Part shown: piece after piece, positions 24,763 to 34,033 of the stretch
Layout: every line of letters begins with the position of its first letter
How positions within the stretch are numbered: position 1 is the first letter of the stretch
Source of the DNA: Salibacterium qingdaonense
GTDB taxonomy: Bacteria; Bacillota; Bacilli; Bacillales; Marinococcaceae
Assembly (NCBI RefSeq): GCF_900114715.1
Contig: NZ_FOTY01000002.1
Span: 62,001-126,000, forward strand
Reading direction: 5' to 3'
Length of the DNA: 64,000 nt
Made by a program: the position numbers and the translations under genes
The notes under the pieces: model-generated
What the model saw: only the letters and a program-made list of their open reading frames with translations
Database searches by the model: none
Told to the model about the DNA's origin: nothing

Positions 24763-26151
24763 TTATTCTTTCGGAGATACCATTTTGGAAGGATCGACGA
24801 TTTCATCAAATTGTTCTTCGGACAGCATACCGCTTTCAAGGACTGCTTCTTTCAGCGTCTGGCCTTTTTCGTGAGCAGTTTTTGCGATTTTCGCCGCATT
24901 CTCATATCCAATATGCGGATTGAGGGCGGTGACAAGCATCAAGGAATTGCGGAGATGATCATCAATCTTCTCCTGATTCGGTTCAATACCGACCGCGCAC
25001 TTCTCATTAAAGGAAGTCATGGCATCAGCCAGAAGATACGAAGACTGCAGGAAGTTGTAGATAATAACCGGTTTAAATACATTCAGTTCAAAATTCCCCT
25101 GGCTGGCCGCAATGCCGACTGCCGCGTCATTTCCCATAACCTGGGTGGCGGCCATGGTTGTCGCTTCTGCCTGTGTTGGATTGACTTTACCCGGCATGAT
25201 GGAACTTCCCGGCTCATTGGCGGGGATGGTGATTTCACCAATGCCGCTGCGCGGTCCGCTTGCAAGCCAGCGCACATCGTTTGCAATTTTCATCAAGTCA
25301 GCAGCCAGTCCTTTTAAAGCCCCGTGCGCGTAGCTGATCTCATCATGACTCGTCAAAGAGTGGAACTTATTAGGGGCGGAGCGGAATGTGATGCCGGTTA
25401 CTTTCGTGATTTCTTCTGCGGTATAGTCACCGAAAGAAGGATGGGCATTAATGCCGGTACCGACCGCTGTACCGCCGATAGCCAGGTCTTTTACATGGGC
25501 AGTGCTTTCCTGAATCATCTGCCCGCTCTTTTCGAGCATCCGGTGCCATCCGCTGATTTCCTGTCCCAGTGTAAGCGGGGTGGCATCCTGAAGGTGGGTG
25601 CGCCCGATTTTGATGACGCTGTCGAAGGTGTGCATTTTTTCATCAAAGGTGGATTTTAATGTATGCAGCGCAGGCAGCAGAGTATGTTCCACCTTCTGTA
25701 CCGCGGCAATATGCATAGCGGTCGGAAAGGTATCGTTGGAGCTTTGCGAACGGTTGACATCATCGTTTGGATGGATGGAGGCACTGCTTCCTTTTTCTTT
25801 TAGGATTTCCGTTCCCCGGCGCGCCAGTACTTCATTCATGTTCATATTCGACTGGGTGCCGCTTCCGGTCTGCCAGACAACAAGCGGAAAATGTTCATCC
25901 AGATCCCCGCTGATCACCTCATCTGCCGCCTCAGAGATCGCCTCGGCTTTTTCCGGTTCGATGACTTCAAGACGTTTATTGGCAAGAGCTGCCGATTTTT
26001 TCAAAACAGCAAACGCGTGAACTACTTCAATCGGCATCGTCTCCCTGCCGATTTTAAAATTTTCAAGGCTGCGCTGCGTCTGCGCTCCCCAGTACTTATC
26101 GGCTGGAACCTGCATTTCACCGAGGGTATCTTTTTCGATTCTGTACTCCAT
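24763..26151 (-). CDS. fumC: Fumarate hydratase class II (FumC)
   Basis: Interconverts fumarate and malate in the TCA cycle; the class II enzyme is a cofactor-free homotetramer. The 462-residue protein has the superfamily signature [13 protein letters not shown], the substrate-binding [12 protein letters not shown] and [15 protein letters not shown]. Length is standard. The gene is monocistronic and leftward. Confidence 0.97.
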   Translation of the reverse strand: MEYRIEKDTLGEMQVPADKYWGAQTQRSLENFKIGRETMPIEVVHAFAVLKKSAALANKRLEVIEPEKAEAISEAADEVISGDLDEHFPLVVWQTGSGTQSNMNMNEVLARRGTEILKEKGSSASIHPNDDVNRSQSSNDTFPTAMHIAAVQKVEHTLLPALHTLKSTFDEKMHTFDSVIKIGRTHLQDATPLTLGQEISGWHRMLEKSGQMIQESTAHVKDLAIGGTAVGTGINAHPSFGDYTAEEITKVTGITFRSAPNKFHSLTSHDEISYAHGALKGLAADLMKIANDVRWLASGPRSGIGEITIPANEPGSSIMPGKVNPTQAEATTMAATQVMGNDAAVGIAASQGNFELNVFKPVIIYNFLQSSYLLADAMTSFNEKCAVGIEPNQEKIDDHLRNSLMLVTALNPHIGYENAAKIAKTAHEKGQTLKEAVLESGMLSEEQFDEIVDPSKMVSPKE

Positions 26152-26372
26152 GGTCGTTCCTCCTGTTTTCTAGTCAGTGTGTGTTACATGCATGTCTGCA
26201 AGTAAAATAGTTCTATTCTCAGGATAGAAAAAATTCAGTCGAAAGAAAAGTATTCCGCGTATTTTTTTCAAAATACATCGAAAAAAACATTAAGAAACAC
26301 AAGGTATAAGCCGATAAAAAAATATATAAGCAAAAAGTCTTGTGCTTGAAGTACTTAATAGGAAAGAAGGGG

Positions 26373-28061
26373 ATGTATTTGAAATCGATTCGGGCGAAGT
26401 TAATGGGGATATTTTCATTTATTCTTGTGCTGCTGCTCGCGTATGCGGGATTTATGTTTGTGTCTGTCCAGGATATGAATGATAAAATTGGCAGCGTTAT
26501 CAATGATGACATGAAAAAAATTCAGACCTATGAGAGTTTGGCTTACAACATTGCAGAACGCCAGTCTGCCGTGAGCGCTTATATTCTCACAGATGATAAT
26601 ACGTACAAAGAACAATTTAATGAACTGACCGAAAATTCCAAAGAACTGGAAGAAAGTCTGAAAGGTCAGGTAGAGCAGCGCCGGCTTGATTCTATCATCA
26701 CGGCGTCCCAGAATTGGGAAGCATCGGTGCGAAAGGATGTATTTGACCGGCACGACAGCGGGATGAAAGAGTACGCGGAGTCCACCCTGACCGACGATTT
26801 GATGCCTAAGGGAATGGAAATTAAAGAAAGCCTGCAGCGGATGATTTCGATGGAACAGGCCTCTGTTGATATCAACGCAGCACTGCTTGATACCCAAGCC
26901 GATCGTCTGCTCTGGATTACCATCGCAACCGGGGCCGGTATTACCATTATTGGTCTTGTCATTGCACTCATTATGTCCGGAAAAATATCAAAACCGATTC
27001 GTCAGATTTCAACCAAAGCAAAAGTCTTGTCCGAAGGCGACCTTACGGTGGAAAACATTCAAACAAAATCGAAAGATGAGATTGGGCAGCTGGCCCGCAA
27101 TTTTAATGAGATGGCAGATAATCTTCGCGGCCTTCTCGTTCAGACGACATCTGCTGCTGAGAGAGTGGCTGCTTCCTCGGAGCAGCTTTCAGCCAGTTCT
27201 GAAGAGACATCGGCCTCCACCAATGAAATCGCGTCTACGATACAGGAAGTGTCCGAGCAGACGGATTATACCAAAGGCAAGGCTTCCGAAAGTTCAGCTG
27301 TCATGGAGCAGCTGCGACAGGATATTGACAAGGTGGCTTCCGCTTCTGTTGACGTGTCAGAAAAAGCCAGGGAAACAGAAGAAGCCGCGGAAAAAGGAAA
27401 AGAAGAAATTGCACAATCATCCGAACAAATGACGATCATTAACAATGTGGCTCAGGAAACAACCGAGACGATCAAAAAACTTGGCGAACGTTCGAGAGAA
27501 ATCGGAACGATTATTGGGACGATAACCGATATCTCAGAGCAGACCAATTTACTTGCGCTGAATGCGGCAATTGAGGCAGCCAGAGCCGGTGAACATGGAA
27601 AAGGGTTTGCTGTTGTAGCCGATGAGGTGCGAAAACTGGCTGAGGAATCAAACCAGTCCGCCGCAAAAATCACCTCACAGATTAAAGCCATTCAAAACGA
27701 AACGCAAACAGCCGTAGAAAAAATGGAAAAAGGAGCAGATGAATCGCAGGAAGGTGTGGCACTGGTAAATAGAGCCGGAGAATCTTTTGAGACGATCAAA
27801 AGCTCGATAGAGGAAGTCGGAAGCCGTCTGAAGTACGTTTCTGACTTATCCTCCAATATGTCTGTCAATTCCACGACAGTAAACAAAGCTGTAGAAGAGA
27901 TGAGTGACGCTGCAGCTACCAATGCAGGAAGCGTTCAGAATGTTGCAGCGGGAACAGAAGAACAGCTTGCGGCAATGGAGGAAATATCCAGTTCCTCGGA
28001 GGATCTCAGTTCGATGGCCCGGGAACTGCAGGAAGAAGTCAGCCGTTTCAGATTATCGTAA
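26373..28061 (+). CDS. Methyl-accepting chemotaxis protein
   Basis: A 562-residue transmembrane chemoreceptor. TM1 covers about residues 9-31, followed by a roughly 150-residue extracellular four-helix-bundle type sensor region, TM2 near residues 185-208, a HAMP domain (to about 262) and a long cytoplasmic signalling coiled coil. The hairpin tip that binds CheA and CheW reads [19 protein letters not shown]. Glu/Gln pairs in the flanking helices are candidate methylation sites. ATG 26373 and TTG 26379 are both plausible starts. Ligand is unknown. No che or flagellar genes are adjacent. Confidence 0.93.
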   Translation: MYLKSIRAKLMGIFSFILVLLLAYAGFMFVSVQDMNDKIGSVINDDMKKIQTYESLAYNIAERQSAVSAYILTDDNTYKEQFNELTENSKELEESLKGQVEQRRLDSIITASQNWEASVRKDVFDRHDSGMKEYAESTLTDDLMPKGMEIKESLQRMISMEQASVDINAALLDTQADRLLWITIATGAGITIIGLVIALIMSGKISKPIRQISTKAKVLSEGDLTVENIQTKSKDEIGQLARNFNEMADNLRGLLVQTTSAAERVAASSEQLSASSEETSASTNEIASTIQEVSEQTDYTKGKASESSAVMEQLRQDIDKVASASVDVSEKARETEEAAEKGKEEIAQSSEQMTIINNVAQETTETIKKLGERSREIGTIIGTITDISEQTNLLALNAAIEAARAGEHGKGFAVVADEVRKLAEESNQSAAKITSQIKAIQNETQTAVEKMEKGADESQEGVALVNRAGESFETIKSSIEEVGSRLKYVSDLSSNMSVNSTTVNKAVEEMSDAAATNAGSVQNVAAGTEEQLAAMEEISSSSEDLSSMARELQEEVSRFRLS

Positions 28062-28100
28062 GCGTCGTTGAGACTGGAACAAAACCTTTGTAAGAAACGG

Positions 28101-28137
28101 AGAATGCCGAATGATTAAAAAATCATTCGGTATTCTT
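28101..28137 (+). terminator. Terminator after the chemoreceptor gene
   Basis: GCCGAATGATT pairs with AATCATTCGGT across an A-rich loop, with AGAAT/ATTCT extending the stem and T residues after. Confidence 0.7.
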
Positions 28138-28496
28138 CGTTTTGGAGATACACCGCTGCGCCAACATACTTCGCTTTCACTCCGGAGTACAAGGGCGGCA
28201 TCGATTCGCCAGGGCTCGCGGGCGCGGTCCTGCCGTATCAGCTGCTTGTTGAATCCGGCGGATTCCGGACGTTCCAGGCTCCGTTTGCCGGAGGAATCGA
28301 TATCACACCTGAACTGCTCCGCGAGGGTATCATGATGCCAGCCGGTATAACGGAGAATAAGAGACCAATTCCGTCAGTACGAATGCAGAAAAATAAAGGC
28401 ATTTGTTTGTTGCGTTCAGGTTGGGTGGACGGACGTTCGTTGGAAATGAGTCCCAAGGCACTTCAGGGTATCACGCAGGCTCTCAAACGTCGTTAG
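28119..28496 (+). pseudogene. Headless ORF remnant ending inside the repeat array
   Basis: An open frame of 125 codons that starts inside the chemoreceptor terminator, has no start codon or ribosome binding site at its head, and ends in LEMSPKALQGITQALKRR then TAG. Inner residues such as YFAFTPEYKGGIDSPGL and FQAPFAGGIDITPELL have the hydrophobic rhythm and GC-rich third positions of real coding sequence. No family is recognised. The last 13 codons coincide with the first unit of the downstream 38-nt repeat array. I read it as the 3' end of a lost gene; chance open frame is the alternative. Confidence 0.4.
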
Positions 28497-28840
28497 GCAT
28501 GTCGCCAGAGGCACTTTAGAGAGTCCGGTGTGCTCTTAAACGTCATTATGAATGATTCATAAAGCACTTTAGAGAGTTCTGTGCCCCCGCAAACGTCATC
28601 ATGAGCGGATCGAGGCTGCGTTCAGCGGGAAAACGCACGTTCCGAAGCAGCAAAAGCCCGTGTCGCTGCGTGAAAGGAGAGATGAATAGTCCCAAGGCAC
28701 TTTAGAGAGTTCTGCGCACCCGTAAACGTCGTTAGGCGCATCGTCAGAGGCACTTTAGAGTACCAGGTGCGCCCATAAACGTCACTATGAATGATTCCGA
28801 AAGCACTTTAGGTGGTTCCGCGCACTCGTAAACGTCATTA
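28458..28840 (+). repeat. Array of six 38-nt repeats, two blocks of three
   Basis: Six units, each exactly 38 nt, begin with GCACTTTAG (unit 1 GCACTTCAG) and end with AAACGTCRTTA or a close variant. They start at 28458, 28511, 28564, 28697, 28750 and 28803. Spacing is 53 nt within a block, so 15-nt linkers, and 239 nt between equivalent units of the two blocks. Linkers are block-conserved too (for example TGAATGATTC after units 2 and 5). The middle of each unit varies. GCAC at the head can pair with GYGC 13 nt later. A 53-nt period is not a multiple of three, so this is not a protein repeat. Confidence 0.85.
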
Positions 28841-29068
28841 TCCTGTGGAAGTACATTACGTGCGGTCGCCGATCTGACCGCACATTCTGCGGGGTGCCCG
28901 CGGCTCAAGCTGTCCTAAGCAGGAGACAACGCATGTTGACTCCGCTGATTTACTACTGAACAGTGCCGTAAAACATTCGCGTTTTCCTCCGCCTGTTTTT
29001 CTTTTGTCCCGTACTCTTTTATATTATGATGAAGGTATTGAAAATCTTGGAGAAAGTGGGGAACGTTC
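28841..29068. other. Non-coding gap before the dehydrogenase gene
   Basis: No coding frame seen. It holds a hairpin TGCGGTC/GACCGCA at about 28860-28885 without a T-tract, and a TATATTAT stretch near 29020-29030 that could be part of the promoter for the next gene. Confidence 0.4.
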
Positions 29069-30034
29069 ATGGACGAGCCTTATGTATTCATCACAAGACG
29101 CATGCCTGAAGATATCAAAGCACGGCTGGAAGCATCATGCCGCGTTTCGATGTGGGAGTATGAAGATATCCCGGTATCAAAGGGCCGGCTGGAAGAAGAA
29201 ATAAAACATGCCGACGCTCTTTTTTGCAATGTCTCTGACAACATCGATAACGAGATGCTGAACAAGGCCGAACACTTAAAGGTCATTGCGACGATGGCTG
29301 TCGGCTATAATAACATCGATATTCAGACCGCGGCGGATAAGGGGATCCAGGTGGCACACACACCAGATGTTCTGACAGAAACGACCGCTGATTTAACATT
29401 TGCACTGTTGATGGCGTCTGCCAGAAGGATCGCGGAAGGAATAGATGTCATTAGAAACAATGAATGGGGAGCCTGGGCACCTTTCTTTTTGACCGGCCGG
29501 GACATTCACCATGCCAGGATTGGAATCATCGGTATGGGGCGTATCGGGGAGGCCGTGGCCAGACGCGCTTCAGGCTTTAACATGGACATCGTGTATCACA
29601 ACCGCTCCCCAAAACCTGATGTCGAGGAGTCGCTTGGTGCCTCGTATGCCGGTATGGATGAGCTTTTAACCACCAGCGATTTTGTATGCGTACAGACGCC
29701 ATATACAAAAGAAACCCATCATTTGATTGACGGGAATGCCCTGCAGAAAATGAAAAAAAATGCGGTTCTTATAAACACCTCGCGCGGAGCAGTGGTGGAT
29801 GAAACGGCGCTTTATGAAGCACTGCAGGCAGGTGAGATCCGCGCCGCCGGTCTTGATGTGTTTGAAAAGGAGCCGATTGGCGCCGATCACCCGCTTCTCA
29901 CTCTCCCCAATGTCACCGCTCTTCCTCACATCGGCAGTGCCAGTGAGGACACCAGACAGAAAATGGCCGAAATGACAGCTGATCATATTCTGGAAGGTCT
30001 GCGAGGAGATACGGTTTCCAATAAAGTTGTATAA
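29069..30034 (+). CDS. D-2-hydroxyacid dehydrogenase (glyoxylate/hydroxypyruvate reductase type)
   Basis: A 321-residue NAD(P)H-dependent enzyme of the D-isomer-specific 2-hydroxyacid dehydrogenase family. Nucleotide loop IGIIGMGRIGEAVARR (Gly155 onward), NTSRGAVVDE with catalytic Arg239, Glu268 in VFEKEP, and the catalytic His287 in ALPHIGSA. The arginine two residues into NRSPKP at the end of beta-B suggests NADPH preference, an inference. Reduces glyoxylate, hydroxypyruvate or similar 2-oxoacids. Stands alone downstream of the repeat array. Confidence 0.92.
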   Translation: MDEPYVFITRRMPEDIKARLEASCRVSMWEYEDIPVSKGRLEEEIKHADALFCNVSDNIDNEMLNKAEHLKVIATMAVGYNNIDIQTAADKGIQVAHTPDVLTETTADLTFALLMASARRIAEGIDVIRNNEWGAWAPFFLTGRDIHHARIGIIGMGRIGEAVARRASGFNMDIVYHNRSPKPDVEESLGASYAGMDELLTTSDFVCVQTPYTKETHHLIDGNALQKMKKNAVLINTSRGAVVDETALYEALQAGEIRAAGLDVFEKEPIGADHPLLTLPNVTALPHIGSASEDTRQKMAEMTADHILEGLRGDTVSNKVV

Positions 30035-30078
30035 TCAGGTCAGGAGAGAACTACCGGGTGGGAAGAAAAGTTTCTGCC

Positions 30079-30122
30079 AAAACAAGCTCCCGCTTATCAT
30101 GAAAGATAGGCGGGAGCTTGTT
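30079..30122 (-). terminator. Terminator for the alanine/glycine symporter gene
   Basis: ACAAGCTCCCGC pairs with GCGGGAGCTTGT. The T-tract is on the minus strand (AAAAC on plus), so it ends the leftward gene just upstream; it may also attenuate the rightward dehydrogenase transcript. Confidence 0.65.
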
Positions 30123-30131
30123 GTGCTGCGT

Positions 30132-31487
30132 TTACTGCCGGGATGCGCTCTCTTCCTGCCGTTTTACTTTCAGAAAATGGGTGGTTTCTGCCACCACAAT
30201 GCCGGATAGTCCGAGCAGTCCGATCAGGTTGGGAGCGGCCATCAATCCGTTCATCACGTCCGCGATCGCCCAGACGGTCTCCAGATTAAGCACGGCTCCG
30301 GCTAAAATGGCAGCCGTGAACACGAGCCGGTACGTGAGGATTGAAACAGGCTTTTTGGTAAGGTAGTAGATGCAGCGCTCTCCGTAATATGACCAGCCGA
30401 GTATCGTGGAATAACAGAAAAAAATCAGTCCGATGGACACAATGAGAGAGCCCGCCGGCCCGAGAAAGGATTCGAACGTGGCTGATGTAAGCGCTGCGCC
30501 TTCCACATCCGATCCCAGACCTTGATAAAGTCCTCCCATGACAAGGGCAATGCCGGTTATCGAGCAGATGACAATCGTATCGATAAACACCTGAGTCATA
30601 GAAACGAGAGCCTGCCGTCCCGGATAATCTGTTTTAGCAGAGGCGGCTGCGATGGGGGCGGACCCAAGTCCCGCTTCGTTTGAAAACACGCCCCGGGCCA
30701 CCCCCATCTGAATCACTACTCCGATTGCTCCGCCGGCTGCTGCCTGACCGGTAAAGGCGTCTGATAGTATCAAACCAACGGCTGCAGGGACGGCCTCCAA
30801 GTGAAATAGGATGATCCCAAGACCGGCTGCTACATACAGCACTGCCATGAATGGAACGATGATCGAGACAACTTTACCAATCGTCTTGATCCCTCCAATA
30901 ATAACAATTCCTACAAGGATCATTAATATAATCCCGGTAGCCAAATCAGGAAAACCCCAATTGGACTGAAGAACCTCTGCTACGGAGTTCACTTGAACGG
31001 TGTTGCCGATTCCAAACGATGCCCCTATGGCAAAAACCGCAAATAATACCGCAAGCCATTTCCAGCCGAGTCCTTTTTCAATATAATACATCGGTCCGCC
31101 CGCCATCTCTCCGTTGTCGTCTTTTATCCGGTATTTGACGGCGAGAATCGCCTCAGCGTATTTGGTCGCCATACCGAACAGGGCGGACACCCACATCCAA
31201 AGTACCGCACCGGGACCGCCTACCACAACGGCGGTCGCCACTCCGGCAATGTTTCCGGTGCCTACGGTTGCAGCAAGAGCCGTCATCAAAGACTGAAAGT
31301 GGGAAATATCGCCTTCGGATGATTGATCTTTTTTCCGAAAAACGAGTTTCAGTGCGTATGGAAGCATGGAAATCTGCAGGAATCCAAGCCGCACTGTAAG
31401 AAAAATGCCGGTACCGACGAGTAGAATTAAAAACGGCGGTCCCCAGACAAAATCACTGATTGTTCCGAGTATCTCTTGTACATTCAT
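30132..31487 (-). CDS. alsT: Alanine or glycine:cation symporter (AGCS family, AlsT-like)
   Basis: A 451-residue integral membrane protein with about ten hydrophobic spans. Family motifs include TVGTGNIAGVATAVVVGGPG, GIGNTVQVNSVAEVL and FSNEAGLGSAPIAAA. AGCS proteins import alanine or glycine with Na+ (or H+). A sodium-coupled importer fits a salt-adapted Bacillaceae. I start at ATG 31487, seven bases after GGGGAG. Amino acid specificity cannot be read from sequence. Confidence 0.92.
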   Translation of the reverse strand: MNVQEILGTISDFVWGPPFLILLVGTGIFLTVRLGFLQISMLPYALKLVFRKKDQSSEGDISHFQSLMTALAATVGTGNIAGVATAVVVGGPGAVLWMWVSALFGMATKYAEAILAVKYRIKDDNGEMAGGPMYYIEKGLGWKWLAVLFAVFAIGASFGIGNTVQVNSVAEVLQSNWGFPDLATGIILMILVGIVIIGGIKTIGKVVSIIVPFMAVLYVAAGLGIILFHLEAVPAAVGLILSDAFTGQAAAGGAIGVVIQMGVARGVFSNEAGLGSAPIAAASAKTDYPGRQALVSMTQVFIDTIVICSITGIALVMGGLYQGLGSDVEGAALTSATFESFLGPAGSLIVSIGLIFFCYSTILGWSYYGERCIYYLTKKPVSILTYRLVFTAAILAGAVLNLETVWAIADVMNGLMAAPNLIGLLGLSGIVVAETTHFLKVKRQEESASRQ

Positions 31488-31678
31488 TAACATTCTCCCC
31501 TTTAACGTGCGATGAAGCCATCACTGAACATATTCTTTTTTTCATTTTAAAGATGAAGGATACAGCTAATATATCAGATTGGAAACAGATGTAACATAAA
31601 AAAATGCCCACTCTGTGCCTTTTTATCTTTTTTATGGATATGGTACGCTGAGTAATAAAGGAACAGAGGAGGCCGACG

Positions 31679-32248
31679 ATGACAACAGATAATAAGAACA
31701 TAGTGGGGATTGCAGGAAGTCTCAGGCAGAATTCTTTTAATCGCAGCATCCTTCGGGAAATGTCTCAACATCCGCCGGAAGGAATGGATATTTCGATTTT
31801 TAACCTGAAGCATATCCCTCTTTTCAACGCAGATCTGGAGGAAAACGGTGACCCGGAAGCGGTAGAGGATTTCAAGGATGCTGTCAAGGAAGCGGACGGT
31901 TTTCTTATTGTGACGCCTGAATACAGCCACGGCATGCCGGGGGTACTAAAAAATGCACTCGACTGGGCAGCGAGTGTGAGCAATAGAAACGTGCTCGATG
32001 AGAAGCCGGTGTATGTGCTCGGTGCTTCCCCGACTCCGCTCGGGACGGCTTTTTCCCAGGCACAGGTGAAACAGACACTGGCTGCAGCCGGATCTTTTGT
32101 CCTTCAGCAGCCGGAACTCTATATCGGCAAAGTTCCAAATAAGCTCGATGAAACCGGCGAGCTTCAGGATGAACGTACAAAAACCAAACTGTATGAGGCA
32201 CTTGAAGCTTTCGATAAATGGATCGACACGATGAACAGCGCAACATAA
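31679..32248 (+). CDS. NADPH-dependent FMN reductase family protein
   Basis: A 189-residue flavodoxin-fold protein: VGIAGSLRQNSFNRSILREM is the phosphate loop and TPEYSHGMPGVLKNALDW the isoalloxazine loop, with GASPTPLGTAFSQAQ after. It is a paralogue of the protein at 743-1297 but clearly diverged. Cytoplasmic reduction of FMN, quinones or azo compounds is the family activity. A TATGGT-type -10 and GAGGAGG precede ATG 31679. Convergent with the acyl-CoA synthetase gene, sharing a terminator. Confidence 0.85.
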   Translation: MTTDNKNIVGIAGSLRQNSFNRSILREMSQHPPEGMDISIFNLKHIPLFNADLEENGDPEAVEDFKDAVKEADGFLIVTPEYSHGMPGVLKNALDWAASVSNRNVLDEKPVYVLGASPTPLGTAFSQAQVKQTLAAAGSFVLQQPELYIGKVPNKLDETGELQDERTKTKLYEALEAFDKWIDTMNSAT

Positions 32249-32252
32249 AAAT

Positions 32253-32285
32253 AAAAGCTGCTCCTGAATGAAAGGAGCAGCTTTT
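32253..32285. terminator. Bidirectional terminator
   Basis: AAAAGCTGCTCCT pairs with AGGAGCAGCTTTT between two convergent genes. Confidence 0.85.
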
Positions 32286-32288
32286 ATT

Positions 32289-33875
32289 TTAATTCCGATC
32301 CGGATCCTTCCGGCGCAGATCGATGCGGCGGATTTTGCCGGTATTTGTTTTCGGCAGTTCGTCGACAAACTGAACCCTGCGTGGATATTTGTATGGAGCG
32401 GTTAATTCTTTCGTGTGGTTCTGCAGTTCTTTTTTCAAGTTTTCTTCTGTTCCCGGGGCAGGCTGTTCTTTCAACACGACAAACGCCTTGACGACGTTCC
32501 CGCGGATTTCGTCCGGGCTGGCAGTAACGGCACATTCTTTAACAGCTTCGTGCGAGTTCAGGGCATCTTCCACTTCGAACGGCCCGATGGTGTAGCCGGA
32601 GCTGATAATAATATCATCGCTTCGTCCTTCAAACCAGAAATACCCGTCCTCATCTCTGTACGCCCGGTCCCCGGTGAGATACCAATCTCCCCGGAAAGTG
32701 TCTGCGGTGCGCTCCGGTTCTTTGAAATATTCCTTAAATAGTGCAGGGCAGTCTTTATATACCGCAATGTCACCGGCTTCTCCTGCAGGCACCGGATCAC
32801 CGTTTTCATCAATAATATCGACTGGATTTCCAGGTGTTGGTCTTCCCATCGACCCCGGCTTAATTTCCATTCCGGTTAACGTCCCGACGAGCAGGGTGTT
32901 TTCAGTCTGCCCGTATCCATCCCGGACGTCCGCGTTAAAGGCCTTTTTAAATGTTTCAATGACCTGCCGGTTCAGAGGCTCGCCCGCGGAGACCGTACTG
33001 CGCAGTGCACTTAGATCGTAACGCTCAAGTTCTTCAACTTTTGCCATCAACCTGTATTCTGTCGGGGTGCAGCAAAGAGCATTGACTCCTTCATTCTGAA
33101 GCAGTTCAAGATACGTTTTGGGGTCAAATCGGCCGTGGTAGACAAAGGCGGTAGCTCCGAGAGTGATGGTAGAGAGCAGCGGACTCCAGATCCACTTCTG
33201 CCAGCCGGGGGCGGCAGTCGCCCAGACGACATCTCCTTCCCGGACATCAAGCCATTCCCTGGCTGCCGTACGAACGTGCGCATAAGCCCATCCGTGGGTA
33301 TGCACTACCGCTTTAGGATGACCGGTCGTCCCGGATGTATAGGAGAGAAATGCGATATCCTCCCGTTTCGTTTTTTCACCGTGGTATGTTTCTGAATGCT
33401 TCTCCGCCAGCTGTTCAAACGTCTGCCAGCCTTCTTTTTCCCCGCCGAGTACAAACTTGTACTCAAGTGACGGGAGTGATTCTGTAATGCTGTCCATTTC
33501 TTCCGTCACGTTATAGAAAGCGGCAATGCCCTTTGCTTCTGCATGCTGAACACGGTACACAAGGTCTTTGGCACGAAGCATAGCAGAGCAGGGAACGGCG
33601 ATGATGCCAGCTTTCAGGCAGGCAAGATGAATCACGTATGCTTCCGGCATCCGTGGAAACATGAGCAGCATACGGTCTCCTTTCTGAAGTCCCTGCTCGA
33701 GAAGAGCATTGGCATACTGATTCGTTTGTTGAACCAATGCTGCGTAAGACATATCTCTTCTTTCTCCATTTTCATCCATCCAACGTATTGCTGTTCTTGT
33801 ATCCTCCCCGGAGAATTTCTCCAGGTCATCCGTAATATTGTATGTTTCCGGTGCAATTAAGTCTTGACGATTCAC
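32289..33875 (-). CDS. Acyl-CoA synthetase / AMP-dependent ligase (AcsM-like)
   Basis: A 528-residue ANL-superfamily enzyme. P-loop motif FLSYTSGTTGHPKAVVHTHG (A3), DGYGQTENTLLVG (A5), YLTGDRAYRDEDGYFWFEGR (A7) and the C-terminal lysine in PKTNTGKIRRIDLR (A10). Start is GTG 33875, seven bases after GGAGG. It adenylates a carboxylic acid and transfers it to CoA; the closest style is medium-chain acyl-CoA or acetyl-CoA synthetase (AcsM/AcsA-like). Monocistronic; divergent from the acetolactate synthase-like gene. Confidence 0.9.
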   Translation of the reverse strand: MNRQDLIAPETYNITDDLEKFSGEDTRTAIRWMDENGERRDMSYAALVQQTNQYANALLEQGLQKGDRMLLMFPRMPEAYVIHLACLKAGIIAVPCSAMLRAKDLVYRVQHAEAKGIAAFYNVTEEMDSITESLPSLEYKFVLGGEKEGWQTFEQLAEKHSETYHGEKTKREDIAFLSYTSGTTGHPKAVVHTHGWAYAHVRTAAREWLDVREGDVVWATAAPGWQKWIWSPLLSTITLGATAFVYHGRFDPKTYLELLQNEGVNALCCTPTEYRLMAKVEELERYDLSALRSTVSAGEPLNRQVIETFKKAFNADVRDGYGQTENTLLVGTLTGMEIKPGSMGRPTPGNPVDIIDENGDPVPAGEAGDIAVYKDCPALFKEYFKEPERTADTFRGDWYLTGDRAYRDEDGYFWFEGRSDDIIISSGYTIGPFEVEDALNSHEAVKECAVTASPDEIRGNVVKAFVVLKEQPAPGTEENLKKELQNHTKELTAPYKYPRRVQFVDELPKTNTGKIRRIDLRRKDPDRN

Positions 33876-34033
33876 AACGTATCCTCCGTTCGTGTTGGAA
33901 TATCATCTTCATTATACTAGAAACTTTCCTGAAAAAAACATCAAAATGGCAGTATCCATCTCTGCCGTGATGTTTAAAATATATATTTCTGCAGAAACTA
34001 CCATAATAATATGAACTGGAAAGGATGGACGAT

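Noticed and set aside
24715-25317. 200-codon plus-strand frame opposite fumC
   Set aside because: Lies over the shared terminator and the conserved fumarase gene; no domain, no ribosome binding site.
28141-28456. Minus-strand coding frame in the region of the headless ORF
   Set aside because: It is interrupted by a stop and has low-complexity Ser/Pro-rich translation; the plus frame is longer and looks more protein-like.
28458-28840. CRISPR array
   Set aside because: The 15-nt linkers are too short and are themselves repeated between blocks, the 38-nt units vary inside, and no cas genes are near.
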